From the NCBI RefSeq assembly GCF_021648855.1, contig NZ_JAKJHX010000103.1, positions 1 through 18,613 of the forward strand: DNA of 18,613 nt, in the 5' to 3' direction. Source of the DNA: Tychonema litorale BBK16 (lineage in GTDB: Bacteria > Cyanobacteriota > Cyanobacteriia > Cyanobacteriales > Microcoleaceae). A program made the translations under genes and the position numbers. This document shows, in pieces, positions 1 to 7,054 of this stretch; the stretch's first letter is position 1; each line of letters starts with the position of its first letter. The notes under the pieces are model-generated. The model had not been told where the DNA came from. It worked only from the letters and a program-made list of their open reading frames with translations, and made no database searches.

Positions 1-2809
1 GGGGGGGGTTCTCTGTGGGCTGGAGGGAGTTAGGGGTTCTTTTTCCTTCTTCTTCTTTCCCCCCTTGGGGAGTAGGGGGTGGATTGGAGTTCATCCTACT
101 TCCTTCCGAAAACTCCACCCACGCAAACGGCACTGATTCAGTGCTGAGACTATCATTAGGACTAGGTGGAACTCCCCCTTTACCAGTCACAGTAAATGCG
201 TTTTCTGCGGCTTGGATGCAGGGATTTGCCACAATTAACTGCGCCGGATTGGCAACATTCTGTGGCAATTCCACTAACCCTTGAGCAGGATTCACCCCAG
301 AAGAACTAAATGTGACACTCCCTTGCAAAGCCGGGCCTCCGGTTTGGGAAATAGCCGCGATGTCGCTAGTAGAAATCAAAGAAGTCGGACTTACCTGTAA
401 CTGGGCAAATTGAGCATCAGTCAATCCCAAACTGCTTCTCACCTCTTCGCGCCCCACAGCCCTAAAGCCAAAGACATTGGGTACATTGACATTAACACGG
501 CCACCTTGAGCCGATCGCGCATTCGCCGTAATATCACTATTTTCCCCTGGAAGAGCCACCAAAATATCGCTTCGGAGGTTAATATTTCCCCCCTCAGAAA
601 TACCCGCATCCGTAGTAATTCGACTTCCGCGTCGCAACTGAATGCTTTGGGCTTGTAGGTTAATATTCGCTCCCGTACCAGAGACAGTAGTACCATCAAT
701 GCGGCCTTTGTTGTCAAGGGAAATTGAATCTGCTACAACATTAATATTACCAGCCCGTCCCGTTCCCCTAGCCAAAACCGTCACCGTCGCTCCATCTCGG
801 ACACTCAATTGACTGGTATTTAGATTCACCGAACCCGCATTTGCTATAGCATCAGCATTATTACCGAAGACTTTGCCAACGGAAGCGTCAATTTCACTGA
901 CAAATAAACCGTTATTGGCACTACCACTTACTTCTATGCGATCGGCATTAATCGTAATATCCCCCACATTTCCTACACCTAAAGAACTCGTAGAAACTAT
1001 TCCCCCATCCCGCACCGTCAAACTAGGCGTATCAACACGGATATTTCCACCACGACTCGAACTCAGAGTTCCAGAAGTTAATCCACTAGCATTTTGATTT
1101 CCGCTACTCAAAAGTTGAGAAATCCCTGCAATCTCTACTGATTCACTCGCCCTAACAGTTAAATTTCCTGCGGGTCCACCTTTTTGAGAAAATAGAAACC
1201 TACCAACTAATACACCTGTTCCTAATGTGAAAGCAGAGCCGTCAGAGAGACTCAATCGCTTGGTATCAACCATAATATCCCCCGCTTTCCCGTTAGCGCC
1301 GATACTCAGCGTGCTGATTCCCGTTGACACAACCGTTCTCGGTCCAGAGTTGGACAATTCTACTAATTCAGCAGCTTTAATATTAATATTCCCCGACGAT
1401 CCATCACTGTAACTCGTACTACCAAGGAGAGAACCATCGCGCATAATTAATCGTTGAACATCCAGGTTGATACTTCCTCCTGGGCCGATACTATCTTTAG
1501 CTGTGGCGTTGTTGATTCCAGAACCCACCATCTCAAAAGTATTGGCACGAATATTTAGATTTCCCCCACTTCCAGCACCAAGAGTAATGCCACTACCAAC
1601 TACGCCATTACGCATTAGTAGGCTGCCAGTATCAATGGTAATATTTCCCCCATTTCCAGCGCCAGAAGTACCATTAAAAACAACCAATTGCGAGTCAAAA
1701 GGGTCTACCGTTCCCGACACCAAATATTTAATTACCAACTGCTGATAACCCTCTACTCCAAGTCCGCTCATTTCTACGGAATCAGTAGCACGGATGTTGA
1801 TATCGCCACCTGCACCATCTCCTAGGGTAAAGGTGGAAAGTTGAGATCCATCCTTGACTTGCACATTTTGGGCAGTGATATCGATGCCTCTACTATCAAT
1901 ATTTCCCAGCGTCAGTCCATAAATTCGGGAATTGCTGATGCTGACATTTCCACCTCTGATATCAACTTTGCCACCTCCGACTCCACTGGTGTTAATCACG
2001 CTACCTGCCGAGAGTTCAATATTGCCAAAATTTTGAATATTATTATAGTTAAAAGTTAGACCGAGCGGAGTTTGCGCGAAATTAACTAAACCAGAATTAG
2101 CAAGACTACCGAGGACAATTTGTCCGCCACTAGCTGTCAAGTTACCAGTGGTCAGTTGTACACTACCTCCAATTAAGGCTAAAGTTTGATTTGGATCTAC
2201 GGCTAAACCGACTTGATTGGTAATTGGAGTTTCTAGGGGAGGTTTTGGCTGGTTGATTTGTGCAGTTGCGATTGACCGATTGACAATTGTACCGGGATTA
2301 TCTCGAAATCTCAAACCCACGGGAATATTTACTGTTAATAGTGGCGATTGCGGGTTAGCGCTACTGAATTCAAAGCCGTTATTAAAAACAATACTATCAG
2401 CAGTAGAACCAAGAAATGATCCACGTAAATCTAAACTAGCATTCGGGCCGAAGACGATTCCTTTTGGGTTGATTAAAAATAGGTTGGCGTTTCCCTGGAC
2501 TCCCAATGTTCCTAAAATATTGGACTGGTTACTACCGGTGACGCGGGTAAAAATGTTAGAAATGCCATTAGGATTGACAAAATAAGCTCCACGCCCTTCA
2601 CCGACGTTGAATTCTCGGAAACTGTGAAAGAGATTTGAGCCGCGAGTTGCGCCACCATTGATTCTATCTGAGGGTAAATTATTGATAGTATCGGGCACTG
2701 TGCGCGAACTTTCTGGGCCCAGGGTATTATCTGGGATGATTTGGGCGCAGGTTTTCGAGGGAAATAGTAACAGGAAAGCAAACAGTAGGGAGTAATGTAA
2801 GCGAGGCAT
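1..2809 (-). CDS. Two-partner-secretion exoprotein (filamentous haemagglutinin N-terminal domain), 3' end beyond window
   Basis: Secreted TpsA-type adhesin or exoprotein. The frame starts at ATG 2809 and stays open to the left edge, giving 936 codons with no stop. Residues 1-22 form a signal peptide (MPRLHYSLLFAFLLLFPSKT, then CA before QIIPD). Residues about 25-160 are the haemagglutination-activity/TPS domain: NLFHSFREFNV, NPNGISNIFTRVTG, NILGTLGVQGNANLFLINP and GIVFGPNA are its hallmark strings. The middle is a long run of beta-helix-like repeats rich in G, N, I and V. Near residue 842 comes GLVELPQNVANPAQLIVANP followed by CIQAAENAFTVTGKGG, the usual C-terminal segment of cyanobacterial members, then a charged, Pro-rich tail (GKEEEGKRTPNS). 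Little is therefore likely missing. The start has no clear Shine-Dalgarno. By family knowledge it would be exported by a TpsB porin, and the candidate is the minus-strand gene at 8462-10372. The cargo function (adhesion or other) is unknown. Confidence 0.93.
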   Translation of the reverse strand, partial: MPRLHYSLLFAFLLLFPSKTCAQIIPDNTLGPESSRTVPDTINNLPSDRINGGATRGSNLFHSFREFNVGEGRGAYFVNPNGISNIFTRVTGSNQSNILGTLGVQGNANLFLINPKGIVFGPNASLDLRGSFLGSTADSIVFNNGFEFSSANPQSPLLTVNIPVGLRFRDNPGTIVNRSIATAQINQPKPPLETPITNQVGLAVDPNQTLALIGGSVQLTTGNLTASGGQIVLGSLANSGLVNFAQTPLGLTFNYNNIQNFGNIELSAGSVINTSGVGGGKVDIRGGNVSISNSRIYGLTLGNIDSRGIDITAQNVQVKDGSQLSTFTLGDGAGGDINIRATDSVEMSGLGVEGYQQLVIKYLVSGTVDPFDSQLVVFNGTSGAGNGGNITIDTGSLLMRNGVVGSGITLGAGSGGNLNIRANTFEMVGSGINNATAKDSIGPGGSINLDVQRLIMRDGSLLGSTSYSDGSSGNINIKAAELVELSNSGPRTVVSTGISTLSIGANGKAGDIMVDTKRLSLSDGSAFTLGTGVLVGRFLFSQKGGPAGNLTVRASESVEIAGISQLLSSGNQNASGLTSGTLSSSRGGNIRVDTPSLTVRDGGIVSTSSLGVGNVGDITINADRIEVSGSANNGLFVSEIDASVGKVFGNNADAIANAGSVNLNTSQLSVRDGATVTVLARGTGRAGNINVVADSISLDNKGRIDGTTVSGTGANINLQAQSIQLRRGSRITTDAGISEGGNINLRSDILVALPGENSDITANARSAQGGRVNVNVPNVFGFRAVGREEVRSSLGLTDAQFAQLQVSPTSLISTSDIAAISQTGGPALQGSVTFSSSGVNPAQGLVELPQNVANPAQLIVANPCIQAAENAFTVTGKGGVPPSPNDSLSTESVPFAWVEFSEGSRMNSNPPPTPQGGKEEEGKRTPNSLQPTENPP

Positions 2810-2955
2810 AAAAAAATTATTTTTAGGATAAAGTCTATCTGTGTAATACCAATTCTATAGGTCGCTGCACAGAATGGGAAGCCTGAAATCCTTTTCGGTC
2901 ATGGATATATTCTATGCAGCTTCACAGAAAAATGGTATAAGCTCATCTCGTTTCT
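2810..2955. repeat. Intergenic stretch with degenerate inverted repeat
   Basis: The 146 bp between the exoprotein start and the 3' end of the Uma2 gene hold an imperfect palindrome at 2846-2938. Its outer ends are ATACCA (2846-2851) and TGGTAT (2933-2938). Inside them GCTGCACAGAAT (2864-2875) pairs with ATTCTATGCAGC (2909-2920) with one mismatch, and the arms are symmetrical in length. This looks like a decayed small palindromic or MITE-like element. It lies where the exoprotein promoter should be. Confidence 0.55.
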
Positions 2956-3573
2956 CTAAAGGCTTTGCATTTGGCTGCTAATCACAATTTGCTCTACAGT
3001 GATTTCTAGTTCAGGAAAAGTTTTAGAGATAATGCGCTCATTACCTGTAAAATTTTGAACTAAATAGCGGTCATTTTCCAAAGAGTAAACAAAAACTGTG
3101 GGAATTTTGGGATTACCCAAATAAGCCCTAGAAGCGAGTGCTAAATAGTCCACAATCCAATACTCACAAATACCGAGCCGTTGATATTCATCTAACTTAT
3201 CAACATAGTCGTCTTCCCAGTTAGTTGAAGTTACTTCTACTGCTAATTGGATAGGTTCGATAAGGGCTCCGTAGCCACGGACATTGCTATTCCATACTGA
3301 TGCCTTAACCACGCCGACATCAGGATTTCTGCCTTGCTCTTGTCCAGAAGCTGTTACAGTTCTGAAAACTATATCTTTGTCAACGATATAGTCAAGTTCC
3401 AAGCGCTCGCTTTCTCTGTCGAAAGACTTAACTAGAAATCGTGCTACATTTTTATGAGCTCTGGTTGCTTCCACTTTGACAATCTCTCCATTTACAAGTT
3501 CGTAGATGCCCGATCCGTCTGGGTACTTTTCGAGAAACTCTACAAATGTTAGTTTAGTTTTTGTCTGAACCAT
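2956..3573 (-). CDS. Uma2 family (DUF820) endonuclease-like protein
   Basis: A 205-residue protein of the Uma2/DUF820 family, which is strongly expanded in cyanobacteria and has a PD-(D/E)XK nuclease-like fold of unknown target. The family pattern is visible. YELVNGEIVKVEAT is near residues 24-37. PDVGVV holds Asp85, AVEVTS holds Glu113 and DKLDEYQRLG holds Lys126. EYWIVDY follows at 137-143, and FPELEITVEQI ends the domain. The candidate catalytic D, E and K positions are all present, so it appears intact. It starts at ATG 3573 with an upstream GAGGG as a reasonable ribosome-binding site. It is transcribed away from the BrnT-like gene at 3653. Such genes are often solitary and mobile. Biological role is not known. 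Confidence 0.88.
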   Translation of the reverse strand: MVQTKTKLTFVEFLEKYPDGSGIYELVNGEIVKVEATRAHKNVARFLVKSFDRESERLELDYIVDKDIVFRTVTASGQEQGRNPDVGVVKASVWNSNVRGYGALIEPIQLAVEVTSTNWEDDYVDKLDEYQRLGICEYWIVDYLALASRAYLGNPKIPTVFVYSLENDRYLVQNFTGNERIISKTFPELEITVEQIVISSQMQSL

Positions 3574-3639
3574 AAGACAAGCCCTCTTGTGTTAACTAGG
3601 TTAGGATTTATATCGTTTCCGGTTCCATTATAATTATAT

Positions 3640-3648
3640 ATGAGGAAG
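3640..3648 (+). promoter_or_regulatory. Ribosome-binding site and AT-rich promoter region of the BrnT-like hybrid
   Basis: ATGAGGAAGAG lies just upstream of ATG 3653 and contains a usable Shine-Dalgarno (GAGGA). A TATAAT hexamer at 3629-3634 could be a -10 box, but I see no convincing -35 at the right spacing. Confidence 0.4.
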
Positions 3649-3652
3649 AGTT

Positions 3653-4072
3653 ATGAACTTGAATGAGTTACCGGGAGCGGAGCTAATTCTACCTGGACTG
3701 GACGATCTTCATCATGGTAAGATAAATACAGTTGGGTCATTGTTAGTCGCGATCGCAGCAACGCGCCTAGCCGAAGCGGGCTTAGATGTTCCGAAAGATC
3801 GTCTAGCCACAGAGCCAGAACTGACTCTGTACGCTCTTCTTGAAGATGAACGGGATGGGGTTACTTTTCAGCAAGCTGCTGAATCCTTCTTTGACCCATT
3901 TCTAGTTGTCGTTGATGCCAGCCGTAATGAGGAAACACGAGATGCTGTGATTGGGCTGGATGCTCGGTGGAATCTACTGTATGTGGTTCACATTGAGCAT
4001 GAAGAAAATGTCATTCGGATTATTTCAGCGCGAAAAGCAACTCGTCAGGAGAGAATACAGTATGAAGATTGA
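3653..4072 (+). CDS. Hybrid protein: N-terminal part of a cyanobacterial hypothetical family fused to the C-terminal part of a BrnT-like toxin
   Basis: 139 residues. From about residue 69 the sequence is BrnT-like: GVTFQQAAESFFDPF, GLDARWNLLYVVHIEHEE and RIISARKATRQERIQYED, the last being the family signature at the C-terminus. BrnT toxins are RelE-fold ribonucleases of about 90 residues that normally begin with an F-x-W-D-x-x-K-x-x-x-N-x-x-K-H-G segment. That segment is absent. In its place residues 1-68 read ELPGAELILPGLDDLHHGKI, LLVAIAATRL and EPELTLYALLEDERD, which resembles from memory the N-terminal part of a different small cyanobacterial family. The junction is between ERD and GVTF. 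A deletion joining two neighbouring genes would explain it. Its stop overlaps the antitoxin start by 11 bp, as in an ordinary brnTA operon. Whether the hybrid is active is unknown; loss of the first strand and helix may have disarmed it. Confidence 0.75.
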   Translation: MNLNELPGAELILPGLDDLHHGKINTVGSLLVAIAATRLAEAGLDVPKDRLATEPELTLYALLEDERDGVTFQQAAESFFDPFLVVVDASRNEETRDAVIGLDARWNLLYVVHIEHEENVIRIISARKATRQERIQYED

Positions 4073-4355
4073 AGCACTAAAGCAGAGATTAGATCGAAAT
4101 CGCCCCATGACTAGCGTGACGATCCGTATGCCCGAAGATGTTGTTGAAGATCTGAAAAAAGTCGCTCCATTATTGGGCTTTTCAGGTTATCAACCATTAA
4201 TTCGTGCTTATATTGGTCAATGTTTACGCCTTGATTTAGAACGATTTGAGAGCGAGACAGTGACAGCCTTGGTAGCAAGTTTGAAGCGTCGAGGTGTTAG
4301 TGATGCAGTGATCGATGAAGCATTAAGTGAAGTCGTTCATGCTGAGTCTTATTAA
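4062..4355 (+). CDS. brnA: BrnA-like type II antitoxin
   Basis: 97 residues from ATG 4062; a longer in-frame extension upstream exists but lies inside the toxin gene. The core VTIRMPEDVVEDLKKVA, followed by GFSGYQPLIRAYIGQCL, is a ribbon-helix-helix-type BrnA/CopG antitoxin segment: a basic beta strand followed by two helices for DNA binding and dimerisation. The C-terminal part (about residues 60-97) is helical and acidic and would wrap the toxin. The start overlaps the end of the BrnT-like gene (4062-4072), so the two are translationally coupled. In characterised brnTA operons BrnA neutralises BrnT and represses the operon. Here BrnA looks complete although its toxin is a hybrid, so it may be an orphaned antitoxin. 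Confidence 0.75.
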   Translation: MKIEALKQRLDRNRPMTSVTIRMPEDVVEDLKKVAPLLGFSGYQPLIRAYIGQCLRLDLERFESETVTALVASLKRRGVSDAVIDEALSEVVHAESY

Positions 4356-4432
4356 TTGTGTATAGCCAGCAGTACAACAACGCCCATGCACAATGCACCT
4401 GACTATAGGAAGGATTAATTAGGCAAATTCAA

Positions 4433-4648
4433 ATGGCAATTAACACTTCTTTAGAGGAACGGCTTGCAGTAGTGGAAGCAGCGATCACTGAGTTGCAGAA
4501 GCAAATTGTGGCTTCTCAACCGACGAATTGGTTGCAACAAATTATAGGGTCTTTCAAAGATGAACCTGCCTTTGAGGAGCTACTTGCCTATGGACGAGCG
4601 ATTCGCCAAGGGGATGAGTCTCTCCTCGAAGCTCAAGATGAGCTATGA
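4433..4648 (+). CDS. Small antitoxin-like protein preceding a PIN toxin remnant
   Basis: 71 residues. The first half is a predicted coiled-coil helix (EERLAVVEAAITELQKQIVA). The second half contains NWLQQIIGSFKDEPAFEELL and AYGRAIRQGDESLLEAQDEL. This type of small acidic protein is, to my recollection, commonly encoded directly before a VapC/PIN toxin in cyanobacteria and acts as its antitoxin partner. That fits the context: the next ATG overlaps its stop (ATGA at 4645-4648) and begins with a PIN-domain N-terminus. No DNA-binding motif is evident. The assignment as antitoxin rests on neighbour and resemblance, not on a recognised domain. Confidence 0.65.
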   Translation: MAINTSLEERLAVVEAAITELQKQIVASQPTNWLQQIIGSFKDEPAFEELLAYGRAIRQGDESLLEAQDEL

Positions 4649-4707
4649 AATATTTACTGGATACAGATCATCTGAGTATTCTTCTATTAATGCCTTCATA
4701 CAACTGA
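4645..4707 (+). pseudogene. Truncated VapC/PIN-domain toxin remnant
   Basis: The reading frame MKYLLDTDHLSIL starts at ATG 4645, overlapping the upstream stop, then goes LLMPSYN and stops at 4705-4707. The N-terminus is the classic beta strand of VapC-type PIN ribonucleases, with the first metal-binding Asp in LLDTD. A normal VapC has about 130-140 residues; only the first 13 or so are recognisable. I could not see the remaining PIN motifs in 4708-4996. It is therefore a deletion remnant that leaves the upstream antitoxin without its toxin. Confidence 0.7.
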
Positions 4708-4996
4708 TTGATCGCTGAGGGTGTTAGATCGAATCTCTTTCACCCATCAAGTTAAGTGCTTGAGTCGAATCGTGCGGCGAACTCGATCTAGGAAAGGAGA
4801 TTCTGATGGGGAGTAAGAAGGCGTTGACATATATCTATCGATATGCGGTATTTTTAGACTAGATACAGTGTTGTACCGCAACTGCGACATAATTATTAAG
4901 TTAGGTGGCTTAGATTGCCAGTCGAGACAGTGTTTTGGAGATAGTTGATGGAGAGATCGAAGCTCAGTCATCTTCACGTTAAGGTGGAATTGCTGC
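4708..4996. other. Intergenic stretch without recognisable gene
   Basis: 289 bp between the PIN remnant and the hydrolase. I see no convincing coding frame on either strand. It must hold the hydrolase promoter, but no clear -35/-10 pair was identified. Confidence 0.5.
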
Positions 4997-5827
4997 ATGA
5001 AGATACCAGATAGATACATTAAGGTGGATTCCATCAACACTCGTTACTGGAGTACAGGCACTCAAGGAAGTCCTGTCATTTTGCTCCACGGTGGCGGCAG
5101 TTCCATCGAAATTTGGGAACAGAATATTCAAGCCCTAGCCCACCACCATCGTGTGTTTGCCTTCGATATGGTCGGTACAGGTTTATCAGACAAGCCAGCA
5201 GGCACTTATTCATTGGACTACCAACTTCAGTTTCTAAAAGCTTTCCTGGATAGACTCGAAATCCAAACAGCAAGTTTGATTGGCAATTCAATGGGCGGAA
5301 GTATTGCACTCAAGTTTGCCCTGGAATTACCAGAGCGAGTGAGCAACCTCGGATTAATATCGAGTTTTGGATTGGGGCAAGAAATCGATATTGCTGACCG
5401 TCTACTGGCGGCGTTTCCAGCGATCGCGAAACGGATTCCGCCCAGTCGAAGGGGTGTCAGAATGGTACTGAACAGTTGCGTTTACGATCCCAAATCAGTT
5501 CCAGAGTCCTTGATTGAACTGAATTATCAGCGGTTTAATCTCCCTGGTCAAAAGGAAGCCCTAATTTCTCTATTAGTTGCTAATTTGGATTTTTGGGGAG
5601 TGCGTCGAGAGGTTTTTAGTCCGCTTGTTCAGCACCTCGATCGCATCAAAATTCCAACCTTAATCATTTGGGGAAAACAAGACTCAATCATACCCGTTGC
5701 TCATGCCTATGTTGCTTCCCAAAAAATTGTCAATTCACAGTTGTATGTTTTTGAGCGGTGTGGGCATTGGGCGCAGGTTGAGTATCCAGAAAAATTTAAT
5801 CGTTTAGTTTTGGAGTTTTTAGCATAG
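4997..5827 (+). CDS. Alpha/beta hydrolase
   Basis: 276-residue alpha/beta-hydrolase-fold enzyme, full length. The motifs are in canonical order. HGGG (31-34) forms the oxyanion hole. GNSMGG (96-101) is the nucleophile elbow with Ser98. WGKQD (225-229) supplies the acid Asp229 and RCGHWAQVE supplies His257. DMVGTGLSDKP (57-67) is the loop typical of meta-cleavage-product hydrolases, epoxide hydrolases and related lipases. Residues about 130-215 form the cap domain. No signal peptide is seen, so it is probably cytoplasmic. It starts at ATG 4997; AAGGTGG lies about 10 bp upstream. Substrate cannot be deduced. It stands alone, with decayed toxin-antitoxin genes before it and a WD40 relic after it. 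Confidence 0.9.
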   Translation: MKIPDRYIKVDSINTRYWSTGTQGSPVILLHGGGSSIEIWEQNIQALAHHHRVFAFDMVGTGLSDKPAGTYSLDYQLQFLKAFLDRLEIQTASLIGNSMGGSIALKFALELPERVSNLGLISSFGLGQEIDIADRLLAAFPAIAKRIPPSRRGVRMVLNSCVYDPKSVPESLIELNYQRFNLPGQKEALISLLVANLDFWGVRREVFSPLVQHLDRIKIPTLIIWGKQDSIIPVAHAYVASQKIVNSQLYVFERCGHWAQVEYPEKFNRLVLEFLA

Positions 5828-5920
5828 TTCTCAATGTAGAGTCAGCCACCTAACACGGCGTTGGAGCCGATGGGCGAAAAGTTATCGGTCTCCGTTTCAG
5901 TGTGCTCTGCTTCGGGTTCA

Positions 5921-6038
5921 ACCTCCTAATACAGCATCCTGTCGTGATATCCCGCAGTTTAATCGTACGATCGAGACCGCCACTTAATAAAATTTGACCG
6001 TCAGCGTTAAAGATGAAAGTGTTGGGTTTCGATCGCAC
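5921..6038 (-). pseudogene. WD40-repeat relic
   Basis: On the minus strand the frame from GTG 6038 reads KPNTFIFNADGQILLSGGLD followed by RTIKLRDITTGCCIRRL. This is one WD40 blade (F-x-x-D-G-x-x-L-x-S-G-x-x-D-x-T-I-K-L-W-D-x-x-T-G) with the signature Trp changed to Arg. No further blades are found on either side, and downstream the frame becomes unrelated before stopping at 5850. It is the remains of a much longer WD40 protein gene. Confidence 0.6.
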
Positions 6039-6115
6039 TCAACGCAACCCACAATTCAGAAAGCAAAATAATTAATCCTAAAATAGAGGCCTTTTTCCTG
6101 GAAAGTTCGATCGCC
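6038..6115 (-). repeat. Left copy of 78-bp direct repeat: duplicated 3' end of tpsB
   Basis: This block matches 8444-8521 at 76 of 78 positions. On the minus strand it encodes GDRTFQEKGLYFRINYFAF and a stop, which are exactly the last 19 residues of the TpsB protein at 8462-10372, plus 21 bp of 3' flank. Both differences (AGG/CGG for Arg and CAG/CAA for Gln) are synonymous. Homology stops abruptly at both ends. The two copies bracket the restriction-modification genes. Confidence 0.92.
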
Positions 6116-6226
6116 TGCTTGCCCGCAGAACAGTGCAAGAACCATGTTAAAATTTCTTGCTAAAACTTCGATAATACGATCGTTCTTGATGTATAGGGCA
6201 AAGTTAACGCCATACCACGCTATACT
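6116..6226. promoter_or_regulatory. Leader of the restriction-modification operon
   Basis: Non-coding stretch between the left repeat and the nuclease gene. TATACT at 6221-6226 resembles a -10 box but a matching -35 is not evident. There is no good Shine-Dalgarno before the TTG at 6227. Confidence 0.3.
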
Positions 6227-7054
6227 TTGCTGGTTAAAGTAAAAAACGTAAGATTTGCCGTGACCGATGAGAGCCTTTACCTCAAAAAATTTTTAGATCC
6301 TATAAAGGTATGCAGACGATATAAGCCCAAATTCGGTCTAGGTAATAGAGAAGAAGGGATAGATCTGACGCGGTTCTTGTCAATCTATGGAGCAGACCCA
6401 TTCTATTCATGGATTGGTCTTGACTCAGATTTGATGTATGCAGCTCACAAGGCTGCTGGGGGGATGACTTCGGTTTACCGACAGATTGGAAAAGGCTGTG
6501 AAAATCTATTCAGGCAGATAATCATTGACCAGACACAATATGATGATCCAAATTACGCCCTGTGGTCTTACATTACAAAAACCAAAAATGATAAGAATAA
6601 AACTTTGTCATTAGATGCGCGGCTGGAACTTAGCCAAATTCGGAATATTGAAGTCAAAGCAAGAGTTATTCAGTGGATAGCAGACTATAGTATTTCTCTC
6701 AGTGTACCTGCACCCTTGAACGGAGCAGTGTTTGAAGTTCGACAAGGATATAAAAGTAAAGATAGCAAGAGACAGAATGCTGACATAGACAATATTGCCG
6801 TTGCTTGGGCAAACGGCTACCTTCCAGTTTTTGCAATTTTTTCTTCTCAGATTGATACGGATTTGGTGTTGCGCTACCGAAATAGTCGTGGAGGAATAAT
6901 CATTGGCACGACATCAGGGAATAATCAAACTTCGCTATTTGCTTTTTCCAAAGAAGTTTTGGGATATGACTTAGCAGATTTTTTTCATAGGAATTCTGAG
7001 GTAATCAAAAGCGAAGTTTACAGCACTTTAGAAATTTTATTGAGGGCAGAATGA
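6227..7054 (+). CDS. Putative type II restriction endonuclease
   Basis: Up to 275 residues. It is called a restriction enzyme because its stop overlaps the start of a cytosine/adenine amino-methyltransferase by 4 bp (ATGA), and because it holds a plausible PD-(D/E)XK-type core. The stretch NGAVFEVRQGYKSKDSKRQ (165-183) has Glu170, Lys176 and Lys178, with Asp186 and a downstream strand GYLPVFAIFS. A conserved-looking block GADPFYSWIGLDSDLMYAAH (55-74) and KAAGGMTSVYRQIGKGCENL (75-94) precedes it. There are no membrane segments. The start is uncertain: TTG 6227 is the first possible codon after the in-frame stop at 6194, GTG 6260 is an alternative, and no ATG lies before residue 70. The gene is AT-rich and lacks any CGATCG core, unlike its neighbours, which suggests recent acquisition. 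Recognition site is not inferable. Confidence 0.68.
   Translation: MLVKVKNVRFAVTDESLYLKKFLDPIKVCRRYKPKFGLGNREEGIDLTRFLSIYGADPFYSWIGLDSDLMYAAHKAAGGMTSVYRQIGKGCENLFRQIIIDQTQYDDPNYALWSYITKTKNDKNKTLSLDARLELSQIRNIEVKARVIQWIADYSISLSVPAPLNGAVFEVRQGYKSKDSKRQNADIDNIAVAWANGYLPVFAIFSSQIDTDLVLRYRNSRGGIIIGTTSGNNQTSLFAFSKEVLGYDLADFFHRNSEVIKSEVYSTLEILLRAE

Noticed and set aside
15..2585. Several open frames of 60-120 codons on the plus strand across the exoprotein gene
   Set aside because: They are antisense shadows of the single open minus-strand frame, whose translation shows a complete haemagglutinin/TPS domain and a typical C-terminal segment.
3951..4061. Upstream extension of the BrnA-like gene
   Set aside because: It would lie wholly inside the toxin gene and add residues unlike BrnA; ATG 4062 gives the expected length and coupling.
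4747..5040. 97-codon minus-strand open frame before the hydrolase
   Set aside because: Composition is unlike a protein family I know, it overlaps the hydrolase start, and no ribosome site is seen.
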